DNA of 64,000 nt from Rubrivivax sp. (GCA_016707445.1 JADJHR010000009.1:62001-126000); one strand, 5' to 3'. Positions 6,835-16,154 are shown, counted from the first letter of the stretch. Program-made: numbers and translations. The notes: generated by a model from the sequence alone, not told the origin.

Positions 6835-8787
6835 ATGATCAATCTGCTGCAACGTGGCCTGCGGGCCGGCTTCATGCGCGCCGAGGCGCTGTTCAACCGC
6901 GCCTTCGGCGACCGCCTCAACCCGCTGTACCACCTGGGGTCGATCAGCTTCTTCCTGTTCTGGGTGGTGGGCGCGACCGGGCTCGTGCTGTACGCCTTCT
7001 TCGACACCAGCGTGACCGGTGCCCATCAATCGATCGAGACTGTGGGCGCTGCCGTCTGGGGCCTGGGCGGCATGCTGCGCACGGTGCACCGGCATGCGTC
7101 GGACGCCATGATTCTGACCATGCTGATCCACATGGTGCGTTACTTTGCCTTCGACCGGCTGCGCGGATTTCGCTGGTTCTCGTGGGTTTCGGGCGTGGGC
7201 CTGCTGTGGCTGGTCTACGTGGCCGGCGCCAACGGCTACATGCTGCCCTGGGACCGGCTGGCGCAGTTCGTCACGCAGGCCAGTTTCGAATGGCTGGACT
7301 GGCTGCCCGGATTCGGCGGCAGCCTGATCCGCAACTTCATCGTGCCCGAGCATGTCAGCGACCGCTTGTTCTCGCTGCTGGTGTTCATCCACATCGGTGT
7401 GCCGTTGCTCATCCTGCTGGTGATGTGGGTGCACGTGCAGCGGGTGCCCAAGGCGGCGACGCAGCCGCCGAGGCCGATCGCGATCGCCCTGGGCGTGATG
7501 CTGGTCGTGCTGGCCCTGGCCGTACCGGCGCTCAGCCAGGGCCCGGCCGACCTGCACACCGCGCCCGCCGTGCTCGCAATGGACTGGTTCGTGCTGACGA
7601 TCTTTCCGCTCTTCTACGCCTGGCCGCTGGGCGGCGTCTGGGGCCTGGTGGTGGGCGTGACGCTGCTGCTGCTGGCCATGCCCTGGCTGCCACCCCGGCG
7701 CTCGTCGTCGGCGGCGCTGCGCCAGATCACGCTGCATCCGGGGCCGGCGCGCATCGCCGCACGTGCCGGCGAGACCCTGCTCGAAGCGGGTTTGCGCGCC
7801 GGCCTGGCGCTGCCCTACGACTGCCGTGCCGGGGGCTGCGGCTTGTGCGTGTGCACCGTGCTCAACGGCAGTGTCGACCAGGGCGCTTACCAGGACGCTG
7901 CACTGACACCGGCGATGCGCGCGCGCGGCCAGGCGCTGATGTGCTGTGCCGTGGCGCTGGACGACGTCGAGCTCGAGGTCGAAGGCGTGGCCTCGCTGGC
8001 GGCGGCGGATGCCCAGGAACTGCAGCAATGGCAGGCCCGCGTGACCAGCATGGAGCGCTTGTCGCCCGATCTGATGCGGCTGATGCTGAGCTTGCCCGAC
8101 GGGCAGCACCTGACCTTCACGGCGGGCCAGTACATCAACATCCTGTTCGCCAGCGGGGCTGAAACCCTGCGCCGCGCGTTCTCCTTCGCCAACGCCCCGC
8201 CTGACCCCAACCAGCCGCCGTCGACCGCCGGTGACCGCATCGAGCTGCACGTGCGGCTGATTCCGGGTGGCCTGTTCACCACCCATGTCTTCGAGCAGAT
8301 GAAGGTCGGTGACACCCTGGCCTTCGAGGGTCCGCTGGGCCGCTTCACGCTGCACGACAGCGAGCGCCCGATCCTGATGCTGGCCGGTGCCACCGGCTTC
8401 GCGCCGATCAAGAGCATCCTGGAAGACGCCTTCCGCCGCGGCGTGCGGCGGCCGATGAAGCTGTACTGGGGCGTGCGCACGCGGCAGGACCTGTACCTGC
8501 TGGACCAGATCGAGCGCTGGCAGGTCGACTACCCGAACTTCAGCTTCGTGCCCGTGCTGTCCGACGCCGACGACGACACAGCCTGGACTGGGCGCCGCGG
8601 TTTTGTGCACCAGGCGCTGCTGGCCGACCATCCCGACCTCAGCGGTCACGAGGTCTACGCCTGCGGCTCGGTGCGCATGGTGCAGGCCGCGGTGCCCGAC
8701 TTCATCGCGCACGGCCTCGGCGAGCAGTTCTGCTTCTCCGACGCTTTCGTGCCGACGCGGGCGGTCGAACCGAACGCGGCGGCCTGA
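6835..8787 (+). CDS. Cytochrome b - [2Fe-2S] ferredoxin - NAD(P)H reductase fusion
   Basis: 650 residues in three modules. The N-terminal 300 residues are a cytochrome b/b6 core like that encoded at 3252, with His pairs spaced 14 apart (HRHASDAMILTMLIH and HIGVPLLILLVMWVH). A plant-type ferredoxin follows, with ligands C330, C335, C338 and C370 or C371. The C-terminal 250 residues are a ferredoxin-NADP reductase domain: FAD-binding RAFS (447-450), the nucleotide loop GATGFAPIKS (about 515-525) and YACGS (608-612). This would carry electrons from NAD(P)H through FAD and the [2Fe-2S] cluster directly into membrane haems, and on to the haem-copper subunits. The ATG at 6835 starts the conserved MINLLQRG sequence; the frame extends upstream only into the previous gene. 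Last gene of the cluster. Confidence 0.88.
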   Translation: MINLLQRGLRAGFMRAEALFNRAFGDRLNPLYHLGSISFFLFWVVGATGLVLYAFFDTSVTGAHQSIETVGAAVWGLGGMLRTVHRHASDAMILTMLIHMVRYFAFDRLRGFRWFSWVSGVGLLWLVYVAGANGYMLPWDRLAQFVTQASFEWLDWLPGFGGSLIRNFIVPEHVSDRLFSLLVFIHIGVPLLILLVMWVHVQRVPKAATQPPRPIAIALGVMLVVLALAVPALSQGPADLHTAPAVLAMDWFVLTIFPLFYAWPLGGVWGLVVGVTLLLLAMPWLPPRRSSSAALRQITLHPGPARIAARAGETLLEAGLRAGLALPYDCRAGGCGLCVCTVLNGSVDQGAYQDAALTPAMRARGQALMCCAVALDDVELEVEGVASLAAADAQELQQWQARVTSMERLSPDLMRLMLSLPDGQHLTFTAGQYINILFASGAETLRRAFSFANAPPDPNQPPSTAGDRIELHVRLIPGGLFTTHVFEQMKVGDTLAFEGPLGRFTLHDSERPILMLAGATGFAPIKSILEDAFRRGVRRPMKLYWGVRTRQDLYLLDQIERWQVDYPNFSFVPVLSDADDDTAWTGRRGFVHQALLADHPDLSGHEVYACGSVRMVQAAVPDFIAHGLGEQFCFSDAFVPTRAVEPNAAA

Positions 8788-8859
8788 CCGCGGGCGGGTG
8801 CCCGAGCCTGTCTACACTGCCTGAGGGCGGCGCACACGCACAGGTCGCCGGAGCAAGCG

Positions 8860-10827
8860 ATGCGAGACGACGACGACGACATTGACCTGGACCCCGAGCA
8901 ATCGGCCGTGATCGAGCGGCTGCTCGATCAATGTGTCTCGTGGCTGCTCGAGGACGCCGATCCGCAGCGCTTCATGACTCGACTGGCAGAGCAGGGTCCG
9001 GCGCTGTTTCCGCAACTGCTCGAGGCTCAGGGTCACGTGCGCCCGCTTCCGGGGTCGTCGCGCGACGCCGAAGGCGACGCGCTCAGCGCGCGCTTCTTTC
9101 GCAGCTTCGGCTGGGCCGTGGTGTCGGCCATGCCGCTTCCGGCCAACGGCTTCAAGCCGCGCAAGCTGCCGCTGCCTGGGCGCAACGACGCGTGCATCTG
9201 CGGCTCAGGGCGCAAGTTCAAGCACTGCTGTTCGCCGCTGTTCGAATCCCTGCCCGGATTCCGGCCCGACATGCTGGCGGCGCTGGTGCTGCCGGCCTTG
9301 CCTCGCAAGCAGTGGGCGACCTTGCCGGACAGCGGCATCGCGCCGGCCATGGTGATCGGCGCGGCAGACGTTCTGCGTGAAGAGGGCCGCACCGACGACG
9401 CGCTGCGGCTGCTGCAACCTTGGGCCGAATGTGCGGCGCCCTGGCCCGACAACCGGGCTGAACTGCTCGACCTGCTGGGCGACCTGTACCTGGACCTGGG
9501 CAAGCCGCGCAAGCGCAAGCAACTGGCGCAGGCCATGATCGACAAGGGCGAACGGCAGGTGCAGTCCATGGGCTGGCAGCGCCTGGCCATGATGGCCGCC
9601 GATGCGGGCGATGCGGCGGGGGCCCGGTCGGCCTTCGAACGGGCGCAACGCCTGACGCCCGACGCGCCCCGGCTGGCCTTGCTGGAAGTGACCACGCTGC
9701 TCGGAACCGGCCAGATGGCGCAGGCCCTGCAACGTGCTGACTTCCACATCCGCCGGCTGCAGCGGCAGCCACCCGACGACGAGACGGCGCACACCATCGA
9801 AACCCTGCAGGCCATTCAGCGCGGCGACCTGATCCCGCCCGATGACGACGAGAACCCCGCGCTGGACAGCATCGACCCGCACTCGTCGTTCAGTCAGTTG
9901 CTGGCCGCCATCCAGCGCCTGCCGGCGCCGCAGCTGCGACTGAAGCTGCCCGCAGACGGTGCAAGCGACCTGCATGCGCTGCGGCCCGATGCCGGCCTGG
10001 CGCCTGCCCTGCAGCGTTGGCGCAAGGCCTTCCCGGGTGGCACGCCAGCGATGGCGGGCATGCCCAGTGCCATCGACTTCGATCGTGCCTTTTCGCCCGA
10101 GGAGCGCTGGTCGTCGCTGTTCAAGAGCACGCCGGTGCTGGCCGACAGTTTCGAGGTGCTCGACGACCTGCTCAGCCTGCTCGACGTCGTGCCGCCGGAA
10201 CTCTCTGCCGAACCCCAGGTGACGCTGCTGCTGCGCGCCATGGTGCTGTGGGATGAACTGCGCCGGCGCCACCCTCGAGCCGCCTGCGAGTGGGCGCATC
10301 TGGACAACCGCCCGGCGCTGCGCCTGCTGCTGCGCTGGATCCAACTTGACGCTTCACCAAAGGCAGAGCGTGCCTTCGACTGGCTGCAGCACCTGGTGAC
10401 GGTGCTGAACCCGCACGACAACCATGGCCAGCGTGAGCGACTCGCCGCCGTCTACCTGCGGCGCGGTCTGGCCGAGCAGGCGCTGCAGCTGATTGAACGC
10501 TATCCCGATGACTTCGTCGGCCTGCAACTGCTGCACGCCCGCAGCTTGCTGGCGCTGCAGCGTTTCGCCGATGCGCAGGCGCGCTTTGCCGCGGCGCTGC
10601 AACTCAATCCGCACGTGCTGAAGCTGCTGCTCGCGCGCAGCAAACCCAGGCTGCCCAAGGTGGACAGTTACCGCGTCGGGTCTGCCGAACAGGCCCGCTT
10701 CGCGGTGGCGCTGCAACATGATCTGTGGGCCGCCGACAAGGCGGTGGCGGCCTGGGTGAGGGCTCACCCCGCAAACACCGGCGGCAAGCCGACGACCGCG
10801 CCCTTGTTCGACGACGGCGCCGGGTGA
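8860..10827 (+). CDS. SEC-C motif protein with TPR-like repeats
   Basis: 655-residue cytoplasmic protein. A short zinc-binding SEC-C motif, as at the SecA C-terminus, is clear at residues 108-124 (C112-x-C114-GSG...H122-C123-C124). The rest is alpha-helical with TPR-like repeats (for example around 200-300 and 535-600), rich in Ala, Leu, Gln and Arg. The N-terminus begins with an acidic run (RDDDDDIDLD). SEC-C domains bind zinc and often mediate contacts with SecB or ribosomes in SecA; in stand-alone proteins the function is unknown. GGAG about 8 bases upstream supports the ATG. It is transcribed away from the respiratory cluster's end after a 72-base gap and converges on the Bug protein gene. 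Confidence 0.8.
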   Translation: MRDDDDDIDLDPEQSAVIERLLDQCVSWLLEDADPQRFMTRLAEQGPALFPQLLEAQGHVRPLPGSSRDAEGDALSARFFRSFGWAVVSAMPLPANGFKPRKLPLPGRNDACICGSGRKFKHCCSPLFESLPGFRPDMLAALVLPALPRKQWATLPDSGIAPAMVIGAADVLREEGRTDDALRLLQPWAECAAPWPDNRAELLDLLGDLYLDLGKPRKRKQLAQAMIDKGERQVQSMGWQRLAMMAADAGDAAGARSAFERAQRLTPDAPRLALLEVTTLLGTGQMAQALQRADFHIRRLQRQPPDDETAHTIETLQAIQRGDLIPPDDDENPALDSIDPHSSFSQLLAAIQRLPAPQLRLKLPADGASDLHALRPDAGLAPALQRWRKAFPGGTPAMAGMPSAIDFDRAFSPEERWSSLFKSTPVLADSFEVLDDLLSLLDVVPPELSAEPQVTLLLRAMVLWDELRRRHPRAACEWAHLDNRPALRLLLRWIQLDASPKAERAFDWLQHLVTVLNPHDNHGQRERLAAVYLRRGLAEQALQLIERYPDDFVGLQLLHARSLLALQRFADAQARFAAALQLNPHVLKLLLARSKPRLPKVDSYRVGSAEQARFAVALQHDLWAADKAVAAWVRAHPANTGGKPTTAPLFDDGAG

Positions 10828-10863
10828 GTGCGGCAGGCCGCGCATCCACTCGGGCCGCGCGCC

Positions 10864-11832
10864 TCAGGTGATCGTGATCTTGCGCTCGGCAATCACCTTG
10901 GCCCAGGTTTTGGATTCGGCGTCGATGTAGCGCGCCAGCTCGTCGCGCGTGCCCGGCGCCGGCAGCAGGCCGCTGCGGTTCAGCTCATCGGCCACCTCGG
11001 GTGACTTCAGCGCCTTCACCAGTTCGGCGTTAAGGCGGTCCAGCAGCGGTATGGGCGTCTTGCCCGGCGCGATGAAGGCATACCAGTTGGTGGCCGTGAA
11101 GCCCGGCAAGGTTTCGGCCACGGTTTGCAGGTCGGGCAGGAAGGGCGCGCGTGTCAGACCGGTTGTGGCCAGCGCCACCAGCTTGCCGCTGGCAATGTGC
11201 GGGCCGGCGGTGGACATGGTGGCGAAGTACATCGACAGCCGGCCGGCCAGCAGCTCGACGACGGCCGGCGCGCCGCCCTTGTACGGGATGTGCACGATGT
11301 CGACACCGGCGCGGCCGTTGAACAGTTCGCCGGCCAGGTGCGACGCCGATCCTGCGCCGGTGGAGCCGTAGTTCAGCACGCCCGGCTGCTTCTTGGCCAG
11401 TGCGATCAGCTCAGGCAGCGTCTTCACGCCCAAGGTCGGCGGCACCACCAGCACGTTCGGAAAGTTCATGCCCATGGTCAGCGGCGCCAGGTCTTTCTGC
11501 GGGTTGTAGCCAACCTTCATCAAGTGTGGTGCGATCGCCAGCGGCCCCACCGACCCCAGCAGCAGCACCGAGCCGTCGGCCTCGGCTTCGGCGACCTGCT
11601 TGTGCGCGATGTTGCCGCCGGCACCTGCCTTGTTGTCGATCACCACGGTGGCGCCCAGGTTCTCGCCCAGGCGCTTGGCGACCACGCGTGCGGCGTGGTC
11701 GGCGGCGCCTCCGGCCGCGAAGCCGACGACCAGGGTGATCTTCTTCGGCAGGTCCTGCTGCGCCCGGGCCAGCGGCAGGCTGCCGGCCATCAGGGTGGCG
11801 GCCGAGGCCGCGATGAGGTTTCGGCGTTGCAT
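10864..11832 (-). CDS. Bug-family tripartite tricarboxylate transporter binding protein
   Basis: 322-residue periplasmic solute receptor of the TctC/Bug family. The N-terminus MQRRNLIAASAATLMAGSLP looks like a Tat-like or Sec signal peptide with cleavage after ARA. Family landmarks include IVxFAAGGAAD near the N-terminus, YGSTGAGSASHLAGELF and VHIPYKGGAPA. The start at 11832 was preferred over an upstream in-frame start at 11889 because GGAGA lies about 10 bases before it. It precedes tcuB and tcuA on the opposite end of a minus-strand group, which makes a tricarballylate- or citrate-like substrate plausible. No TctA/TctB membrane subunits are in the window, as is common for Bug proteins. Confidence 0.92.
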   Translation of the reverse strand: MQRRNLIAASAATLMAGSLPLARAQQDLPKKITLVVGFAAGGAADHAARVVAKRLGENLGATVVIDNKAGAGGNIAHKQVAEAEADGSVLLLGSVGPLAIAPHLMKVGYNPQKDLAPLTMGMNFPNVLVVPPTLGVKTLPELIALAKKQPGVLNYGSTGAGSASHLAGELFNGRAGVDIVHIPYKGGAPAVVELLAGRLSMYFATMSTAGPHIASGKLVALATTGLTRAPFLPDLQTVAETLPGFTATNWYAFIAPGKTPIPLLDRLNAELVKALKSPEVADELNRSGLLPAPGTRDELARYIDAESKTWAKVIAERKITIT

Positions 11833-11922
11833 GGTGGGGTTCTCCGTCAAATCAGGGCCTGTGCGGCGATGGCCGCGATTCCTGGGCATCGTACACAGAG
11901 GCCGGGCGCTGCCAGCCCGGGA

Positions 11923-13095
11923 TCAGTCGGACCCCAGGGTCAGTGACGTCGGTCGGCGCTTCTCGATCGCCCATTTCAGCAGCGCAGCCCCGCGAAAGAT
12001 GCCATGCGCAAACTTGCCGTAGGGCATGGTGGCAAACAGCGCCATCACCGCGCCCAGGTGCAGGCACAGCAGCAACGGCAAGGCCGGCGTGCCCTTCAAC
12101 AGCGCCAGCGCCAGCCCGCTGGCGCTGATGCCGAACAGCAGCGCGATGAAGCCCAGGTCCATCGCCTTCTGGGTCGGGTCGCCTTGGCGCGGGTCGCGGC
12201 GGCGGTTCAGCCGCCACAGCCCGGCGGGCCCGAGCAGCAGGCCGATGCCACCCAGCGTGCCCAGCATCTTGGGCAGGCTCAGCCAGCCATAGGGCGCCAC
12301 CCAGCCCCAGACGTAGTGGTACAGGGTGGCCACGCTGGTGGCGGCAAAGCACAGCATGAAACCGTAGAACGTGAGGTGGTGAAAGCGCCGTCGCCACAAC
12401 GTCCAGGCGTCGTCGTCGTTGTTGCAGCCCTGGCCGTGGCCGCCGTCCAGGTATTTCAGCTGCAGTGCCAGCCCGGTCGCGTCGGCCAGCGCCGGCGTCG
12501 ACGTCAGCGCGGCATCGGCCGGCGACACCTGACGCCAGAATTTCGCCACGCCCAGGCCCAGCGCCAGCAGCGCGAAGCCGAAGACCGGCGCAAACAGGCT
12601 GACCATCAGTCCATGCGGAAAGATGGCGTAGAAGTTGCCGCCCGCCACCGTTGTCCACAGCGAGCCCTGGCGCAGCACGCCCAGCATCAGGAACAGCGCC
12701 AGCGCGGCGGCCAGCGCCAGGCTGAGCACCAGGCCGTGGTGCCGGTACAGCCGGCCCAGCGCGGGTGGCCAGGCGAAGTCGGCATAGGTCTGGCCGCGCA
12801 GCTGCGCCATCGCCTGCGGCACATTCACCGCAAATTCATGCGGCGGCGCGTACTGGCAGGCATGCAGACAGGCGCCGCAGTTGTGGCACAGGTTGGCCAG
12901 GTAATGCAGGTCGGCGCGCGGAAACTCGAGCCGGCGCGCCATCGCCGGAAACACCGCGCAGTAGCCTTCGCAGTAGCGGCAGGCGTTGCAGATCTGCAGC
13001 TGCCGCGCAGCTTCGGATTCAGCCGCCGTGACAGGCCTGTCGTCACCCCGGGCCAGTTCGCTGGCTTCTTGCACCAGCGCGTCAAGCGGCTGCAC
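11923..13095 (-). CDS. tcuB: Tricarballylate utilization protein B (electron transfer partner)
   Basis: 390-residue membrane protein of the TcuB/CitB family. Two [4Fe-4S] clusters are predicted from C36/39/42/46 (ICNACRYCEGYC) and C70/73/76/80 (CHNCGACLHAC), followed by about six hydrophobic helices with His residues suited to haem b binding. In Salmonella, TcuB reoxidises the flavin of TcuA and passes electrons to the membrane. The start is GTG, 14 bases inside the tcuA 3' end, so the pair is translationally coupled. A short GC hairpin (CCGGGC/GCCCGG, 11902-11920) follows the stop but lacks a T-run. Product identification is firm; the natural substrate may be tricarballylate or an analogue such as citrate. 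Confidence 0.92.
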   Translation of the reverse strand: MQPLDALVQEASELARGDDRPVTAAESEAARQLQICNACRYCEGYCAVFPAMARRLEFPRADLHYLANLCHNCGACLHACQYAPPHEFAVNVPQAMAQLRGQTYADFAWPPALGRLYRHHGLVLSLALAAALALFLMLGVLRQGSLWTTVAGGNFYAIFPHGLMVSLFAPVFGFALLALGLGVAKFWRQVSPADAALTSTPALADATGLALQLKYLDGGHGQGCNNDDDAWTLWRRRFHHLTFYGFMLCFAATSVATLYHYVWGWVAPYGWLSLPKMLGTLGGIGLLLGPAGLWRLNRRRDPRQGDPTQKAMDLGFIALLFGISASGLALALLKGTPALPLLLCLHLGAVMALFATMPYGKFAHGIFRGAALLKWAIEKRRPTSLTLGSD

Positions 13096-14491
13096 GGCGG
13101 TCTCCCACGCAGCGCGCCGCGGCCGACGCGCCGGCGATGCGACCGAACACGGTGCCGATGGTCATGCCCACCCCGGCGGTGTAGCCCTGGCCCAGCACGT
13201 TGCCGGCCATGACCTCGCCGGCGGCAAACAGGTTGGGGCTGGGCAGGCCGCCGAACTGCACCGCACTGTTCATGTCGACCTTCAGGCCCAGGTAGGTGAA
13301 GGTCACGCCGGGCTTGAGCGTGTAGCCGTAGAACGGCGGGGTGGTGATCGGACGCGCCCAATGGCTCTTGGCCGGCTGCAGCCCCTCGGTATGGCAGTCG
13401 TCGAGCACGGCATGGTCGAAGTGGCCGACGCGGCAGGCGGCGTTGAATTCGGCCACGGTCTGCAGGAACTCGGCTTCGGGCAGATCGAGCTGATGCGCCA
13501 GCGCGCTCAAGGTGTCGGCGCGTTCACCGGCGAACACCGGCGGCATGAAGCGGCCCACCGCCTTGGCGTCGATCACGCAGTGCGCCAGCTGGCGCGGTTG
13601 CAGGGCCACCAGGCGGCCCCAGATCGCATAGCGCTTGGGCCAGAAGTCCTCGCCCTCGTCGTAGAAGCGCCGGCCGTCGCGGTTGACCATGATGCCCAGT
13701 GAGACCGCGTCGACCCGCGTGCAGATGCCGCCGTCGTAGAGCGGCGCCCGCGCGTCGATGGCCACCATGTGCGCCTGCGTGGCGTCGCCGATGGCGTCGG
13801 CCCCCTGCGCCAGCAGGTCCTTCAGCAGCACGCCCTGGTTGAAGCGTGTGCCGCGGATCGCAAAACCGTCGGCCGGCCATTCACCCCGCGTATTGCGGCC
13901 CCAGGCTTCACGCAGCCAAACGATGTTGGATTCGAAGCCACCGCTGGCGACCACACAAGTGCGGGCCGTCAGGCGTTCGCTGCCGGCATGGGCAGCGACA
14001 AAGTGTCCGTCCCGCAGTTCCAGCCGGTCGACCGAGACGCCATAGCGCACCTGTACCCCCAGCGCCTGCGCGCTGCGGTAGTAGGCGTTCAACAGCGCCT
14101 TGCCGCCGCCCATGAAGAAGGCGTTGGTGCGGCTCAGGTGCAGGGTGCCCGTCAGTGACGGCTGGAAGTGCACGCCGTGCCCTCGCATCCAGCTGCGGCA
14201 GTGGTGCGATTCGCGGATCACGCGGCGTGCCATCGCCTCGTCGGTCTTGCCAGCGGTGACCTTCAGCAGGTCTTGCCAGAACTCTTCTTCCGGGTAGGCC
14301 TCGGTCAGCACGTCCTGCGGTGCGTCGTGCATGCAGCGGATGTTGCGCGTGTGCATGCTGTTGCCCCCGCGCCATTCGCGCGGCGCTGCTTCCAGCAGCA
14401 GCACCGAGGCACCAGCCTCGCACGCCGTCAGCGCGGCACACAGCGCGGCGTTGCCGCCGCCGATCACCAGCACGTCGCAGTCCTTGCTCAT
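13082..14491 (-). CDS. tcuA: FAD-dependent tricarballylate dehydrogenase
   Basis: 469-residue flavoprotein of the fumarate reductase/succinate dehydrogenase flavin family. It oxidises tricarballylate to cis-aconitate. The FAD dinucleotide motif VIGGGNAAL lies at residues 8-16, followed by the family region RGGNSMHTRNIR and a C-terminal FAD contact at GGLPSPNLFAAGE. It lies upstream of tcuB on the minus strand. A LysR-type tcuR regulator and the tcuC transporter, present in Salmonella, are missing here; uptake may instead use the Bug system. The start ATG is close to the divergent flavoprotein gene at 14621, leaving about 130 bases for two promoters. Confidence 0.92.
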   Translation of the reverse strand: MSKDCDVLVIGGGNAALCAALTACEAGASVLLLEAAPREWRGGNSMHTRNIRCMHDAPQDVLTEAYPEEEFWQDLLKVTAGKTDEAMARRVIRESHHCRSWMRGHGVHFQPSLTGTLHLSRTNAFFMGGGKALLNAYYRSAQALGVQVRYGVSVDRLELRDGHFVAAHAGSERLTARTCVVASGGFESNIVWLREAWGRNTRGEWPADGFAIRGTRFNQGVLLKDLLAQGADAIGDATQAHMVAIDARAPLYDGGICTRVDAVSLGIMVNRDGRRFYDEGEDFWPKRYAIWGRLVALQPRQLAHCVIDAKAVGRFMPPVFAGERADTLSALAHQLDLPEAEFLQTVAEFNAACRVGHFDHAVLDDCHTEGLQPAKSHWARPITTPPFYGYTLKPGVTFTYLGLKVDMNSAVQFGGLPSPNLFAAGEVMAGNVLGQGYTAGVGMTIGTVFGRIAGASAAARCVGDRRAAA

Positions 14492-14620
14492 GGGGTCGGC
14501 ATTGTCCCTGCATTGGTCGAGCGACGGCTCGGCCGCGCCGGCAGACGGCGCCAGCCCTCGCGCGCTTCAGGCGCACACTGGGCGCGTGAAAGCAACCGCA
14601 CGCGCCAGCGACCAAGCCCC

Positions 14621-16063
14621 ATGAACACATTGCACACCGACGTGGCCATCATCGGCGCCGGCACCGCCGGCATGACGGCCTATCGCAGCGCGTTGCAGCA
14701 TACCGAGCGTGTATTGCTGATCGAGGGCGGCCCCTACGGCACCACCTGTGCCCGCGTGGGCTGCATGCCCAGCAAGCTGCTGATCGCGGCGGCCGATGCG
14801 GCGCATGCCGTGCAAATGGCGCCGGCCTTCGGCGTGCACCCCGGCGCGCTGCGCATCGACGGCCGTGCCGTGATGGACCGGGTGCGCGCCGAGCGTGACC
14901 GCTTTGTCGGCTTTGTCGTCGATGCGGTCGAGGGCTGGCCGCAAGCCCAGCGGCTGCGCGGCCACGCGCGCTTCGTCGATGCGCTGGTGCTGCAGGTCGA
15001 CGATCACACGCGCGTGCACCCAGGGCGCGTCGTCATCGCCACCGGGTCCAGCCCGGCGGTGCCGCGCAACTGGCGCGCCGCGCTGGGTTCGCGTGTGATC
15101 GTCAACGACGACGTCTTTGACTGGCAGGACCTGCCCGGCTCGGTGGCCGTGATGGGCGCCGGCGTGATCGGGCTGGAACTGGCGCAGGCGCTGCACCGGC
15201 TGGGTGTGCGCGTGCGCCTGTTCGGCCGCAGCGACCGCGTCGGCCCGCTGACCGACCCGGCGCTGCAGGCCCTGGCGCGCCAGATCTTCCCGGCCGAACT
15301 GCCGATGCAGCTGCAGGCGCGGCATTTCGAGCCCTCGCTGGACGGCCAGCAGGTACGCATCCGCAGCCGCTGTGTCGACGGTGGCGAGATCGACGAGCGT
15401 TTCGACTTTCTACTGGCCGCCACCGGCCGCCACCCGAACGTCGACGACCTGGGCCTGCAGCACAGCCGGCTGCCGCTGGACAGCGCCGGCATCCCGCTGT
15501 GGGACCGGCGCACGGCCCAGGTCGGCGACAGCCCGGTGTTCATGGCCGGCGACGTGGCCGACGAACTCCCGCTGCTGCACGAGGCCGCCGACGACGGCCG
15601 CATCGCCGGTGACAACGCCGGGCGCTACCCCGACGTTCGGGTGCGCCCGCGCCGCGCGCCGCTGGCGGTGGTGTTCAGCGATCCGCAGATCATGCTGGCC
15701 GGTGCCAGCCATGCGCAGCTGCAACGCGACGGGGTCGACTTCGCGACCGGCAGCGTGTCGTTCGAGGACCAGGGCCGCAGCCGTGTGATGCTGAAGAACC
15801 GTGGTGCCTTGCAGGTCTACGCCGAGCGCAGCAGCGGCCGCTTCCTCGGTGCCGAGATGATCGGCCCGGCGGCCGAGCACATCGGCCACCTGCTGGCCTG
15901 GAGCGTGCAGCGCGGCGACACCGTGCAGCAGATGCTCGACAGCCCCTTCTACCACCCGGTGGTCGAAGAGGGCCTGCGCACGGCGCTGCGCCAACTACAG
16001 CGCGCCTTGCGCATGGGGCCGTTGCCGGTCGAGCGCTGCCTGGACTGCGGGCCTGGCGCCTGA
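14621..16063 (+). CDS. Dihydrolipoamide dehydrogenase-like flavoprotein disulfide reductase
   Basis: 480-residue pyridine nucleotide-disulfide oxidoreductase. FAD motif GAGTAGM is near the N-terminus; the redox disulfide is C43-x4-C48 (GTTCARVGCMPSK); a second nucleotide motif GAGVIGLE lies about one third in; the dimer-domain acid/base pair is H445 with E449/E450 (YHPVVEEG). All catalytic elements of the lipoamide dehydrogenase class are present, but no 2-oxo acid dehydrogenase genes accompany it, so the physiological disulfide substrate is unknown. The start at 14621 gives the conserved Rossmann N-terminus; longer frames upstream are shadows of tcuA. It lies between tcuA (divergent) and the liu operon and could belong to either. 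Confidence 0.88.
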   Translation: MNTLHTDVAIIGAGTAGMTAYRSALQHTERVLLIEGGPYGTTCARVGCMPSKLLIAAADAAHAVQMAPAFGVHPGALRIDGRAVMDRVRAERDRFVGFVVDAVEGWPQAQRLRGHARFVDALVLQVDDHTRVHPGRVVIATGSSPAVPRNWRAALGSRVIVNDDVFDWQDLPGSVAVMGAGVIGLELAQALHRLGVRVRLFGRSDRVGPLTDPALQALARQIFPAELPMQLQARHFEPSLDGQQVRIRSRCVDGGEIDERFDFLLAATGRHPNVDDLGLQHSRLPLDSAGIPLWDRRTAQVGDSPVFMAGDVADELPLLHEAADDGRIAGDNAGRYPDVRVRPRRAPLAVVFSDPQIMLAGASHAQLQRDGVDFATGSVSFEDQGRSRVMLKNRGALQVYAERSSGRFLGAEMIGPAAEHIGHLLAWSVQRGDTVQQMLDSPFYHPVVEEGLRTALRQLQRALRMGPLPVERCLDCGPGA

Positions 16064-16154
16064 GGGGGCGTCGCTAGAATCCCGGGCCATTGACGTTCGC
16101 ATCAATGCCGGCCATGGCGAGCGCAGCCCGAGGCCCAGGCCCACCGGAGACCCC

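Noticed and set aside
6631..8712. A 693-codon minus-strand open frame
   Set aside because: It is the shadow of the plus-strand cytochrome b/FNR fusion; its sequence is low-complexity Gln/His/Arg-rich, as usual for antisense frames in GC-rich DNA. The same holds for the long minus frames at 20225-22543, 28805-30967 and 32120-35026.
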